Positions 45,685 to 55,251 of a stretch of 64,000 bases of DNA are shown one piece after another. This DNA comes from Chromohalobacter israelensis (GTDB lineage: Bacteria; Pseudomonadota; Gammaproteobacteria; Pseudomonadales; Halomonadaceae): assembly GCA_000761475.1 (NCBI GenBank), contig JQNW01000001.1:806001-870000 (forward strand), read 5' to 3'. The notes below the pieces were generated by a model. The model had not been told where the DNA came from and searched no databases. It worked only from the letters and a program-made list of their open reading frames with translations. Made by a program: the position numbers and the translations under genes. Numbering within the stretch: the stretch's first letter is position 1; every line of letters begins with the position of its first letter.

Positions 45685-48546
45685 TCAGCCGTCGAGCGCC
45701 GTCGCCACCTCGGCGCGATGCAACCGACTGGCGGCGTACTTGAACTCGGGAATCTTGCCGAACGGATCGAGCGCCGGATTGGTCAGGATATTGGCCGCCG
45801 CCTCCAGATAGCAGAACGGCACGAACACCATGCCTGGCTGCATCAAGGGATCGGCGCGCGTCTTCAGGGTGATGCTGCCACGCCTAGTGGCGATGGTGAC
45901 CGCCTCGCCCGGCGACAGTCCCAGGCGCCCCAATTCCGACGGCGCGAGGCTGGCCACCGCCTCGGGCTCGAGATCATCGAGTACCCGAGTACGCCGGGTC
46001 ATGGAGCCGGTGTGCCAATGTTCCAGCTGGCGTCCGGTGATCAGCACCGTGGGATAGTCGTCATCGATGGGTTCATCCGGCGGCAGTGGCCGGGTCGGTG
46101 TGAACGTCGCTCGCCCGCTCGCGGTGGGGAAGGCGTCGGAAAACACTACGTCAGCGCCGGGGGCGTCCTCGGCCGGGCAGGGATAGGTCACCGAGCTCTC
46201 GCGTTCCAGACGGGCCCACGAAATGTGATCGAGCGACGCCATGCCCTGCTTCATCTCGTCGAACACCTCGCGCGGGTGCGTGTAATGCCAGTCCAGACCC
46301 AGGCGGTTGGCGAGCTGCTGGATGATCCACCAGTCGGGCTTCGCCTCACCGGGTAGCGGCACCGCAGCGCGACCGAGCTGCACCTGCCGGTTGGTGTTGG
46401 TCACGCTGCCGTCCTTTTCCGGCCAGCTCGAGGCCGGCAGGATCACATCGGCGAACTGCGCGGTCTCGGTGACGAACAGATCCTGCACCACCAGATGCTC
46501 GAGCTTGGCCAGCGCTTCCCGGGCGTGATCGAGGTCCGGGTCGGACATCGCGGGATTCTCGCCGAGGATGTACATCCCCTTGATGGTACCGGCAGCGATG
46601 GCATTCATGATCTCCACCACCGTGAGCCCGGGCGTCGCATCCAGCGGCGAGTTCCACAGTTCCTCGAAGGCACTGCGCATCTGGGCGTCGCCCACCGGTT
46701 GATAGTCGGGCAGCACCATGGGAATCAGGCCGGCATCGGAGGCGCCCTGGACGTTGTTCTGGCCACGAAGCGGATGCAGGCCGGTGCCGGGACGGCCGGT
46801 CTGGCCGCAGGCCAGCGCCAGCGAGATCAGGCAGCGGGCGTTGTCGGTGCCATGCACGTGCTGGGAAATGCCCATCCCCCAGAAGATCATCGCCCGCTCG
46901 GCCTGGGCATACAGACGTGCAAGCTCGCGAATCAGCTCGGGCTCGACGCCGCAGGCGGGCGACATCGCTTCGGGCGTCATGTCACGCACATGGGCCTTGA
47001 GTGCCTCGAAGCCCTCGGTGTGGGCATCGATGTAGGCCTGATCATAGAGCGCCTCGCTGATGATGACGTTGAGCATGGCGTTGTAGAGCGAGACATCGCC
47101 GCCGGGGGTGAAACGCACGCTCCGATGCGCGTAGGCATCCAGTGCCTGGCCGCGGGGGTCGAGGACGATCAGCTTGGTGCCGTTTCTGGCCGCCTGCTTG
47201 AAGTAGGTGGCCGCCACGGGATGGTTGATCGTCGGATTGCAGCCGGTGAGGATCACGACATCGGCCTGCAGCGCCTGCATGAAGGAGGCGGTCACCGCGC
47301 CCGAGCCGATGCATTCCATCAGTGCCGCCACCGAACTGGCATGGCACAGCCGGGTGCAATGGTCGACATTGTTGGAGCCGAAACCGGTGCGTACCAGCTT
47401 CTGAAACAGCCAGGCTTCCTCGTTGGAGCATTTGGCGCTGCCGAAGCCGGCCAGGGCATCGGGGCCGTGGGCTGCCTTGAGGTCGGCGAGTCCGCCGGCG
47501 GCAAGATCCAGCGCTTCTTCCCAGCTCGCTTCGACGAAATGGGTCAGTGGCTGAGCCGGATCGAAATCGGGATCGAGCCCCTTGGGCACCCCCGGTTTGC
47601 GGATCAGTGGCGTGGTCAAGCGTGACGGGTGCCGCGGATAATCGAAGCCGAAGCGGCCCTTGACGCATAACCGGTTCTGGTTGGAAGGGCCCTCGCGCCC
47701 TTCGACGAAGAGAATCGCGTCGTCCTTGACATGGTAGGTGAGCTGGCAGCCCACGCCGCAGTAGGGGCAGACGGAATCGACGCTGCGGTCGGCCACCCGG
47801 GAATCGCCGCGCCCTGCTTCGTCGACCAGGGTCGCCGGCATCAGTGCCCCGGTCGGGCAGGCCTGAACGCACTCGCCGCAGGCCACGCAGGTGCTATCGC
47901 CCATGGGATCGTCGAAATCGAAGACGATCTTGGAAGCCGCGCCGCGATGCGCCATGCCGATGACGTCATTGCCCTGGACCTCGCGACAGGCACGCACGCA
48001 GAGATTGCACTCGATGCAGGCGTCGAGGTTGACGTTCATGGCCGAATGGCTGGCGTCACGGGTCGACGAGGCGCGCCGCGAATGCTCGGGAAGGTGCACA
48101 TGGTGCACGGTGGCCGCCTCTCTCTCGGCCCGCGCCGGCAGCCGTCGGCGCACCGCCGTGGCATCGATGGCCAGTTGATCGGCCATGGCCCAGAAGTGGC
48201 TGGAACGGTCGGGGCTGTCGTCACGCGCCGGCTGGTCGACCAGCAGCAGCTCCATGACGCCTTCCCGCGCCGTGCGGGCCCGCTCTGAACTGGCGCTCTT
48301 GACCACCATGCCGGGGGCGGCCTCGCGCAGGCAACTGGCGGCCAGGGCACGCTCGCCCTCGATCTCCACCATGCAGGCGCGGCAATTGCCGTCGGCACGG
48401 TAGCCACTGGCATCCTTGAAGCACAGGTGAGGAATGCTCTCGCCGGCACGCTTGGCCACCTGCCAGAGCGTCTCCCCGGCAGTGGCGCTTACTGCCACCC
48501 CGTCCAGGGTCAGGGTGAAGCTTGTGTTCGAGCGTTGCTTGCTCAT
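45685..48546 (-). CDS. NAD-dependent formate dehydrogenase, molybdopterin alpha subunit
   Basis: A 953-residue catalytic subunit. The N-terminal NuoG-like part has a [2Fe-2S] set (C42, C55, C58, C72) and 4Fe-4S sets at C177-C187 and C220-C230. The molybdopterin domain starts with CPYCGVGC (C260, C263, C267, then C294). The metal ligand is C401 followed by H402 (NNVDHCTRLCHASS), a Cys in the place of Sec in E. coli FdhF. It oxidises formate to CO2 and reduces NAD through the beta subunit. It is soluble and cytoplasmic, 12 bp downstream of its partner gene. Confidence 0.92.
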   Translation of the reverse strand: MSKQRSNTSFTLTLDGVAVSATAGETLWQVAKRAGESIPHLCFKDASGYRADGNCRACMVEIEGERALAASCLREAAPGMVVKSASSERARTAREGVMELLLVDQPARDDSPDRSSHFWAMADQLAIDATAVRRRLPARAEREAATVHHVHLPEHSRRASSTRDASHSAMNVNLDACIECNLCVRACREVQGNDVIGMAHRGAASKIVFDFDDPMGDSTCVACGECVQACPTGALMPATLVDEAGRGDSRVADRSVDSVCPYCGVGCQLTYHVKDDAILFVEGREGPSNQNRLCVKGRFGFDYPRHPSRLTTPLIRKPGVPKGLDPDFDPAQPLTHFVEASWEEALDLAAGGLADLKAAHGPDALAGFGSAKCSNEEAWLFQKLVRTGFGSNNVDHCTRLCHASSVAALMECIGSGAVTASFMQALQADVVILTGCNPTINHPVAATYFKQAARNGTKLIVLDPRGQALDAYAHRSVRFTPGGDVSLYNAMLNVIISEALYDQAYIDAHTEGFEALKAHVRDMTPEAMSPACGVEPELIRELARLYAQAERAMIFWGMGISQHVHGTDNARCLISLALACGQTGRPGTGLHPLRGQNNVQGASDAGLIPMVLPDYQPVGDAQMRSAFEELWNSPLDATPGLTVVEIMNAIAAGTIKGMYILGENPAMSDPDLDHAREALAKLEHLVVQDLFVTETAQFADVILPASSWPEKDGSVTNTNRQVQLGRAAVPLPGEAKPDWWIIQQLANRLGLDWHYTHPREVFDEMKQGMASLDHISWARLERESSVTYPCPAEDAPGADVVFSDAFPTASGRATFTPTRPLPPDEPIDDDYPTVLITGRQLEHWHTGSMTRRTRVLDDLEPEAVASLAPSELGRLGLSPGEAVTIATRRGSITLKTRADPLMQPGMVFVPFCYLEAAANILTNPALDPFGKIPEFKYAASRLHRAEVATALDG

Positions 48547-48558
48547 GCCATGTCTCCC

Positions 48559-50277
48559 TTATCCCTTGACGATCACGTTCTGGGCGGCGAGTTCACCGCG
48601 GAAGTCCTTGAGCAATCCCAGCACCGGATTGGGCGCCGCCTGCCCGAGGCCGCAGATGGAGGCATCCATCATCACCTGCGAGAGGCGCGTCAGGGTCGCG
48701 GCATCCCATTCGTCGCCCTCGAGCAGGGTCAGCATCTTCTCGGTGCCCACCCGACAAGGGGTGCACTGACCGCAGGACTCGTCGGCGAAGAAGGCCAGCA
48801 GATTGGTGGCGACGGCACGCAGATCGTCCTGGTCGGACAGCACGATCACCGCCGCCGAGCCGATGAAGCAGCCGTGCGCCTGCAGGGTGTCGAAGTCCAG
48901 CGGTACGTTCGCCTTGGACGCCGGCAGGATGCCGCCGGAGGCGCCGCCGGGCAGGTAGGCGACAAGGCGATGCCCCTCGGCCATGCCGCCGCAATATTCC
49001 TCGATCAACTCCGCGAGGGTGATGCCCGCCGGGGCCAGGTGCACGCCGGGGTGCTTGACCCGGCCGGAGACCGAGAAACTGCGCAGCCCCACCCGACCGT
49101 GGCGGCCCTGGCGCGCGAAGGCCTCGGCGCCGCGCTGCCAGATCAGCGGGATCCAGTAGACGGTTTCCACGTTGTTGACCAGCGTGGGACGATCGAACAA
49201 CCCTCTCTGGGCGACGAAGGGCGGCCGATGACGAGGCTTGCCGGGCTTGCCCTCCAGCGACTCGATCATCGCCGACTCCTCGCCGCAGATATAGGCACCG
49301 GCGCCGCGCCGCAGCACGATATAGCCCGGCGCCACCAGGCCCTCGTCCTCGAGCTCGGCGATCGCCTCGCGCAATACGCGGTGCAGGCCCGGATACTCGT
49401 CGCGCAGGTAAATGTAGAGCGCCTCGGCCTCCACCGCCCAGGCGCTGACCAGGGCACCCTCGAGGAAGCGGTGCGGCGAGCGTTCCAGATAGACGCGGTC
49501 CTTGAAGGTGCCGGGCTCGCCTTCGTCGGCGTTGATGGCACAGTAGCGCGGCCCCGCTTCCTGGCGCACGAAGGTCCATTTCTTGAAGGTGGGGAAGCCG
49601 GCGCCGCCCAGGCCGCGCAGATTGGCGGTTTCCAGCGCCTGCATCAACGCCTCGACCGTGACGCGCCCCGCGTGGCAGTCGGCGAGCAACGCATAGCCGC
49701 CCTCGGCGCGATAATCCGCCAGCCGCTGCCAGAGAATCGCCTCGGGATGGTAATGACCGGTATCGATCACCGAGGCCACCCCTTCATGGGTGGCGAAGCG
49801 CACGTGATGATGCCCCACTTCCACCACCGGCGCGGTGTCGCAGCGCCCCATGCAAGGGGCTCGCACCACCCGGACCGCTTCCGGATCGACGCCGGCCGCC
49901 AGCTTTGCCTTGAGCGCCTCGGCACCGGCCAGCCGGCAGGACAGCGAATCGCAGACCCGGACCGTCACCTCGGGCGGTGGCGACTGATCGTCATGGACCA
50001 CATCGAAGTGAGCGTAAAAAGTCGCCGTCTCGTAGACCGCGGCCATGGGCAGATTCATGTAGGTGGCAAGCGCGCGAAGCATCACCAGCGAGAGGTGACC
50101 CTGGGCATCCTGGATGGTATGCAGATGCTCGATCAGGAGATCGCGGCGTTGCCGTTCACCGTCCTCGCGTTCATCGCCGAGGAGTTGGCGAAGCGCCGCC
50201 AGGGCAACGGGGGGCAGGTCGCGCCCGCGGAGCTTGTTGCGGAAGCGACGCTTGGGAGTGAGAGTCTCGACGGTCAT
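48559..50277 (-). CDS. NAD-dependent formate dehydrogenase beta subunit (NuoE-NuoF fusion)
   Basis: A 572-residue fusion. Residues 1-165 are NuoE-like with a [2Fe-2S] set (C109, C114, C142, C146). The rest is NuoF-like, with FMN/NAD sites at GLGGAGFPTFKKW and the CGQCTPCRVG iron-sulfur motif. This is the two-subunit arrangement of Methylorubrum Fdh1, not the separate gamma plus beta of FdsGBA. It takes electrons from the alpha subunit to NAD. The homologous part starts at ATG 50277; an in-frame ATG at 50346 has a better GGAAGG ribosome site and would add 23 residues. Confidence 0.9.
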   Translation of the reverse strand: MTVETLTPKRRFRNKLRGRDLPPVALAALRQLLGDEREDGERQRRDLLIEHLHTIQDAQGHLSLVMLRALATYMNLPMAAVYETATFYAHFDVVHDDQSPPPEVTVRVCDSLSCRLAGAEALKAKLAAGVDPEAVRVVRAPCMGRCDTAPVVEVGHHHVRFATHEGVASVIDTGHYHPEAILWQRLADYRAEGGYALLADCHAGRVTVEALMQALETANLRGLGGAGFPTFKKWTFVRQEAGPRYCAINADEGEPGTFKDRVYLERSPHRFLEGALVSAWAVEAEALYIYLRDEYPGLHRVLREAIAELEDEGLVAPGYIVLRRGAGAYICGEESAMIESLEGKPGKPRHRPPFVAQRGLFDRPTLVNNVETVYWIPLIWQRGAEAFARQGRHGRVGLRSFSVSGRVKHPGVHLAPAGITLAELIEEYCGGMAEGHRLVAYLPGGASGGILPASKANVPLDFDTLQAHGCFIGSAAVIVLSDQDDLRAVATNLLAFFADESCGQCTPCRVGTEKMLTLLEGDEWDAATLTRLSQVMMDASICGLGQAAPNPVLGLLKDFRGELAAQNVIVKG

Positions 50278-50507
50278 GGCGTGCTCGTTGTTATCGGTAG
50301 GCACTGACTGGCCCGGTAAAGCGCTGCCGGCGTGACGGACCGCCATGGAAGACGCCTTCCGGGTACCGGCTGCCCCGCCCTGAAGCGGGCGCCTGATGGC
50401 ATATTGGCACCCGGGCGGGGCGATGTCGGGTAGACCATGGTGTCAGTCGCGAATGGCATACATGACGGCACTGGCCGCGGTCCTGCACCGGGGCCAGCGC
50501 CAGCCGC

Positions 50508-51701
50508 TCAGGCGGCCACGCTGCCGTGCGGATCGATGACAAATTTCTTGGCCACGCCGCCATCGAAATCCGCATACCCACGCGGCGCGTCGTCCAACGA
50601 GATGATCTCGACGTTGACCGCATCGGCGAGATTCACCTTGTCGAACAGGATCGCCTGCATCAGTTGCCGGTGGTATTTCATTACCGGGCACTGACCGGTG
50701 TGGAAGGAATGGGACTTGGCCCAGCCCTGCCCAAGACGCATCGAGAGATTGCCGTGCCGCGCTTCCTCACTGCCTGCGCCGGGATCTTCGGTGACGTAAA
50801 GTCCCGGAATCCCGATCTGGCCACCGGCCCGGGTGACGTCCATGCAGGCATTGAGCACCGTGGCCGGCTGCTCGTGCGCATGATTGTGACCATGGCAGCG
50901 CGCCTCGAAGCCCACCGCATCTACCGCCGAATCCACTTCGCGTTCACCGAGGATCGGCTCCAGCATATCGGGCATGGGCGTGTCCTGGCGCAGATCCAGG
51001 GTCTCGCAGCCGAAGCTCTTGGCCTGATCGAGACGCTGCGGGTTCATGTCGCCGACGATGACGCAGGCGGCTCCCAGCAGCTGGGCGGAGACCGCCGCGG
51101 CCAGCCCGACCGGTCCGGCACCGGCGATGTAGACGGTGCTGCCGGGGCCGACACCGGCGGTGGCGCAGCCATGAAAACCGGTCGGGAAGATATCGGAGAG
51201 CAACGTCAAGTCGCGGATCTTGTCCATGGCGATGTCGCGATCGGGGAACTTCAAGAGGTTGAAGTCCGCATAGGGCACCATGACGTATTCGGACTGGCCG
51301 CCGACCCAGCCGCCCATGTCGACATATCCGTAAGCGGCACCCGGGCGAGCCGGATTGACGTTGAGGCAGATGCCCGTCTGCCCTTCCTTGCAGTTGCGGC
51401 AACGCCCACAGGCGATGTTGAAAGGAACCGAGACGATATCGCCGACACTGACGAACTCGACGTCGCGACCGCACTCGATGACCTCGCCGGTGATCTCGTG
51501 TCCCAGCACCATGCCGGCGGGCGCGGTGGTACGCCCGCGCACCATGTGCTGGTCACTGCCGCATATGTTGGTGGTGACGACCTTGAGTATCACGCCGTGC
51601 TGGCACTTGCGATCCCCCAGCGCCAGCTCGGGAAAGGCAATCGGCTGAACCTCGACATGGCCGGCGCCCATGTAGATGACGCCACGGTTGGCTGTGCTCA
51701 T
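50508..51701 (-). CDS. fdhA: glutathione-independent formaldehyde dehydrogenase
   Basis: A 397-residue zinc medium-chain dehydrogenase of the Pseudomonas putida FdhA type. Catalytic zinc ligands are C47 and H68-E69 (GHEITGEV), structural zinc ligands are C98, C101, C104 and C112 (ACGRCRNCKEGQTGIC), and the nucleotide loop is VYIAGAGPVGLAAAVSAQLL. It oxidises formaldehyde to formate with tightly held NAD. The ATG at 51701 has AAGGA upstream. It lies upstream of the formate dehydrogenase genes on the same strand and fits removal of formaldehyde made by GbcA and DgcA. Confidence 0.92.
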   Translation of the reverse strand: MSTANRGVIYMGAGHVEVQPIAFPELALGDRKCQHGVILKVVTTNICGSDQHMVRGRTTAPAGMVLGHEITGEVIECGRDVEFVSVGDIVSVPFNIACGRCRNCKEGQTGICLNVNPARPGAAYGYVDMGGWVGGQSEYVMVPYADFNLLKFPDRDIAMDKIRDLTLLSDIFPTGFHGCATAGVGPGSTVYIAGAGPVGLAAAVSAQLLGAACVIVGDMNPQRLDQAKSFGCETLDLRQDTPMPDMLEPILGEREVDSAVDAVGFEARCHGHNHAHEQPATVLNACMDVTRAGGQIGIPGLYVTEDPGAGSEEARHGNLSMRLGQGWAKSHSFHTGQCPVMKYHRQLMQAILFDKVNLADAVNVEIISLDDAPRGYADFDGGVAKKFVIDPHGSVAA

Positions 51702-51965
51702 GGCTCTTGTCCTTTGGTTTTATAGGGAGAGGCGTGGCGACGAGAACGCCACTCTTCGACCATAGCCTTCTTGTCGGCGCGGACTGTTCCCAGCGAGTCA
51801 TCGCCATGTCCAAACGAGACATTGCCGTGCCCGCCATGCCCTGGTGACCGTTCGCGCTCGTGCCATGAGCGCGACTTGTGACGGTCCCGAGGGCGTGTTA
51901 TTCAAGCAATGAGAGAAATACGCCCAGCCCGGGGACGTTGCCGCCGCCCACCACCGGAGTTCGCC

Positions 51966-53144
51966 ATGGAGGCCTCGACCGCCACCGCCTCGTCTCGTTC
52001 CCCGTCCTCTCCCGCTCGCCTGACCGGCATGAGCTGGGCGCACTTTCTGAACGACGGCGCCGCCAATTACCTGCCGGGCGTGCTGCCGGCGATCCTGATC
52101 TCGCTCAATCTCTCGGTGGCCCTGGCGGGCACGATCATGGCGGCCTTGCTGATGGGCCAGGCCTTGCAACCGTTGGTGGGACTCTTTGCCGACCGTGTCG
52201 GCGGTCGCGTCATGGTGGCCCTGGGGCTTGCCGGCTCGTCGCTGGGCGGCGCCCTGGTGGGCTTCGCTTCCGGCTTCTGGCCGCTGATCGGCATCCTGGT
52301 GATGATCGGCATTTCCAACTCTTTCTTCCATCCCCAGGCGCTGGCCGGCATTCGCCAACTGGGCGGCGAACGCCCCGGTACCGCCATGTCGGTGTTCATG
52401 GTCGGCGGCGAGGTGGGGCGAGGCGTATGGCCGGCCCTGGCGAGCTGGGTGGTCGTGCACTGGGGCCTGGAATATCTGTGGCTCCTGGCCCTGCCGGCGC
52501 TCGCGACGCTGCCGTTCATGCTGCGCTGGGCGCCCCGCTTGCCGCCCCGCGCCGCGAACGCCACGCCCATCGCCTGGCGCCGGCACGCCGGCCCCCTGTC
52601 ACGCCTGGTGGCGTTTTCCACCCTGCGCTCGCTGATGATTCTCTCGGTGGTGACCTATGTGCCGCTGATGTGGACCCAGGCCGGCGGCTCTCTCACCACC
52701 GGGGCCGGCTTCATCACCGTCATGCTGGTCGTCGGCGTGATCGGCAACCTCGGCGGCGGGCGGCTCTCGGATCGCTTCGGCCGTCGTCCGGTATTGATGG
52801 TCGCCATGAGCCTCTCGGTCATCATGCTGGCGGCCTTCCTGCTGGCCGAGGGCCTCTGGCTGTGGATCGTGCTCGGTGTGCTGGGAGTCAGCCTGTTCGC
52901 GACCTTGCCGCTGGGCATCCTCATCGCCCAGGACATCCTGCCCGAAAACCGCTCGCTGGGGTCTGGCATGGCGCTGGGCCTGTCCAATGCCCTGGCCGCG
53001 CTCGGCGTGATGCTGCTGGGACCCGTCGCCGCGCATTGGGCGCCCGTCGCGCCGCTGTGGGTGGCCCTCGCGGGTGGCATCGTCAGCATCGTGCTGGCCA
53101 GCGGCCTGCCCGAGCACGAGCGTACTGTTTCAGCCCGGTGCTAA
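51966..53144 (+). CDS. MFS transporter, fosmidomycin-resistance (Fsr)-like
   Basis: A 392-residue inner-membrane protein with about 12 hydrophobic segments. Family landmarks are HFLNDGAANYLPGVLPAILI near the first segment, GLFADRVGGRVMVALG in the loop between segments 2 and 3, and GNLGGGRLSDRFGRRPVL at the matching loop of the second half. The Fsr subgroup exports drugs such as fosmidomycin, but most members have unknown substrates. The ATG at 51966 has GGAG upstream. It is the only plus-strand gene between fdhA and etfB, inside the betaine island, so a link to that metabolism is possible. Confidence 0.83.
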   Translation: MEASTATASSRSPSSPARLTGMSWAHFLNDGAANYLPGVLPAILISLNLSVALAGTIMAALLMGQALQPLVGLFADRVGGRVMVALGLAGSSLGGALVGFASGFWPLIGILVMIGISNSFFHPQALAGIRQLGGERPGTAMSVFMVGGEVGRGVWPALASWVVVHWGLEYLWLLALPALATLPFMLRWAPRLPPRAANATPIAWRRHAGPLSRLVAFSTLRSLMILSVVTYVPLMWTQAGGSLTTGAGFITVMLVVGVIGNLGGGRLSDRFGRRPVLMVAMSLSVIMLAAFLLAEGLWLWIVLGVLGVSLFATLPLGILIAQDILPENRSLGSGMALGLSNALAALGVMLLGPVAAHWAPVAPLWVALAGGIVSIVLASGLPEHERTVSARC

Positions 53145-53189
53145 TGCCGGCGCGAGTGCCGGGCCTCGAGCCGGCGCTTGCACTGCCCC

Positions 53190-53993
53190 TCAACGCAGTA
53201 CTTCTTCGTCACGCAGCAACGTCAGGATCGCCTCGGCGCCTTGCGTCGGGGTCACGTCCGTCAACACCTGCCCGCCTGTCCCCTCGGCCTTGGCGGCGGC
53301 GGCCTTGAAACGGTCCCGCGCCGAGGCGGCCTTGACGATCTTGAGACGCTTGGGGCGTGGACGTGCGGGCTGCACTTGCCATGTCGCCCATTCATCGTCA
53401 TTGCACACCTCGCCCGCCGACGTCTCCAGCGTGCCGCGCCGGGCAGGCCCATAGGCGCTCTGGCGCGGCGTCGGGGCCGCGTCATCGACGGTGACGATGG
53501 CCGGCAGACGGATCTTGAGTCGCCGCCGCTGACCTCGCGGCAGGGCCTGCAGCAAGGTCGCCATGCCATCCTCGACGCTCTCCACCGCCGCCAGGCCGCT
53601 CACCAGAGGCCAGCCAAGACGCTCGGCAAGCAGGTACGGCAACAGGCCCGATCCCTCGCCCCGTTCGGCACGCTCACCGGTGATCACCAGGTGAGGCGAC
53701 GTCGCATCCAGTGCTTCCGAGAGCGCGGGCAGCACATCGGCGCCCTCCGGTTGCTCGATCAACGCCAGCTCGGAAAACCCCATCCCCAGATAGCCGCGCA
53801 GTGCCGCTTCGCTGCTTTCGTTGCATTCACCGGCATGCAGCAAGCGGACCTCGGCATCCGCCAAGGAACGTGCCAGTTCCACGCCTCGGGCATCCTGGTC
53901 GGCACGCCGCACCCGGCCGGTCAACGGGTGACGACCGATGGAAACCAGTACCGTCACTTCGAGTGCCGGCGTCATGGCAGATTCAGGCTGCAT
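53190..53993 (-). CDS. etfB: electron transfer flavoprotein beta subunit of the dimethylglycine pathway
   Basis: A 267-residue ETF beta subunit. It has the ADP-binding-type fold with VTGERAERGEGSGLLPYLLAE and LGWPLVSGLAAVESVEDG, and an extended Arg/Lys-rich C-terminus that would contact the alpha subunit. The N-terminal part is shorter and more divergent than in housekeeping EtfB. The ATG at 53993 has GGGAGGAG upstream and overlaps the etfA stop by 11 bp. It accepts electrons from DgcAB and is the last gene of the dgc operon. Confidence 0.87.
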   Translation of the reverse strand: MQPESAMTPALEVTVLVSIGRHPLTGRVRRADQDARGVELARSLADAEVRLLHAGECNESSEAALRGYLGMGFSELALIEQPEGADVLPALSEALDATSPHLVITGERAERGEGSGLLPYLLAERLGWPLVSGLAAVESVEDGMATLLQALPRGQRRRLKIRLPAIVTVDDAAPTPRQSAYGPARRGTLETSAGEVCNDDEWATWQVQPARPRPKRLKIVKAASARDRFKAAAAKAEGTGGQVLTDVTPTQGAEAILTLLRDEEVLR

Positions 53994-55251
53994 CGCGTTT
54001 CTCCTCCCGCGCTTGCGACACCAGGGTGACCAGCGCTTCGAGTATCTGGGTCGAATCCCCGATCACCGCGAGATCCGCACGCTTGATCATGTCGCAGCTC
54101 GGGTCCATGTTGATCGCGATCACCTTCTCGCACGGCTGGATTCCCTGCAGATGCTGGATGGCCCCGCTGATGCCTACTGCGATGTAGACGCGCGCCGTGA
54201 CCCAGGTGCCCGTGGCACCCACCTGCCGATCGCGCGGCATGTATCCCTCGTCCACGGCCACGCGCGACGCCCCCTCGGTGGCCCCCAGCACGCTTGCCGC
54301 ACGGTGATAGGCGTCCCAATCACGCACGCCGTTGCCGGCGGCGAGGATGAACTCAGCCTCGGACAAGGCAACGCTGGCTGGATCGACACTCACCTGCCCC
54401 AGATCCTGGATACGCGACAAGGTCGACGGCAACGGCTGGGGCAAGACCAGTTCGGCGGCGGCGTGGCGCGTTTCGCTGACCGGCTCGGCACATTCGGCCA
54501 GGGCCAGGGCGATGCGCGGCAAGGGGCGTCGAATATCCAGCGACCCGGCCGCGCCCCGGGCGGTGCATTGCCAGCCCGTGGCCGACTCGGCATCCGCCTC
54601 GACCTGCCAGATACCCGTCGCCGGTCGCTCGCCGAGACGCGCCGCCAGGCGCCTTCCCAGCTCTCCGCCGCCCAGCTTGGAATCCGGCAGCAGCCAATGA
54701 CGTGGCGTCCAGGCCTGCTCGACCGTGATCAGGGCCCCCAAACGCGCCTCGGGGGCGTAGCCCGCGATCTCCGGTGAGTCGAGATGCAGCAGACGGTCGA
54801 CGCCTGCCTCGCCCAGATTCGTCTCCTTGTGGGAGCCAAAGACCACGGCCAACACGGCCCCCTGTGCCGCGGGATCGGCATCGGCGAGCCGGCGGGCCAG
54901 GCCGAGCAGATCCTTGTCATGCCCGCTCAGGCGACCGCCGGCCATGTCCGGCACCACCGCGACCAGGAAAGCCGGCTCGGCGATCTCGGTCAATGGCTTG
55001 TGCTCGGCGACCGGCGCCGATGCCTTGCCACCGCCCGCGCCCTGCTGCGTACCGCTACGGTCGATACGCTTTATGCCATTGGGGCCGATGAACCCCACCC
55101 GATGCGGATTCTTGCGCACCAGGCCATTGGGTCCCGGCCACTCGCTGGTCGCCCCCTGGCCCAGCGCGGCGAGCACCTCCTCGTGACGAGGGTGAAGGCG
55201 ATTGCGGGCGATCCATTCCTGGCGCGGATCGCGACGCGGTAATTGACTCAT
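53983..55251 (-). CDS. etfA: electron transfer flavoprotein alpha subunit of the dimethylglycine pathway
   Basis: A 422-residue ETF alpha subunit, about 100 residues longer than housekeeping EtfA because of an N-terminal extension (residues 1-90, with WPGPNGLVRKNPHRVGFIGP). The C-terminal FAD domain is clear: GATGTWVTARVYIAVGISGA, IQHLQGIQPCEKVIAINMDP and ADLAVIGDSTQILEAL. It pairs with EtfB to carry electrons from dimethylglycine oxidation towards the respiratory chain. The start overlaps the dgcB stop by 4 bp. Confidence 0.88.
   Translation of the reverse strand: MSQLPRRDPRQEWIARNRLHPRHEEVLAALGQGATSEWPGPNGLVRKNPHRVGFIGPNGIKRIDRSGTQQGAGGGKASAPVAEHKPLTEIAEPAFLVAVVPDMAGGRLSGHDKDLLGLARRLADADPAAQGAVLAVVFGSHKETNLGEAGVDRLLHLDSPEIAGYAPEARLGALITVEQAWTPRHWLLPDSKLGGGELGRRLAARLGERPATGIWQVEADAESATGWQCTARGAAGSLDIRRPLPRIALALAECAEPVSETRHAAAELVLPQPLPSTLSRIQDLGQVSVDPASVALSEAEFILAAGNGVRDWDAYHRAASVLGATEGASRVAVDEGYMPRDRQVGATGTWVTARVYIAVGISGAIQHLQGIQPCEKVIAINMDPSCDMIKRADLAVIGDSTQILEALVTLVSQAREEKRDAA

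Noticed and set aside
46495-50307. long plus-strand open frames (376 and 626 codons) opposite the formate dehydrogenase genes
   Set aside because: Composition is biased to Gly, Arg and His with no family motifs, and the minus-strand genes carry all expected cofactor motifs.
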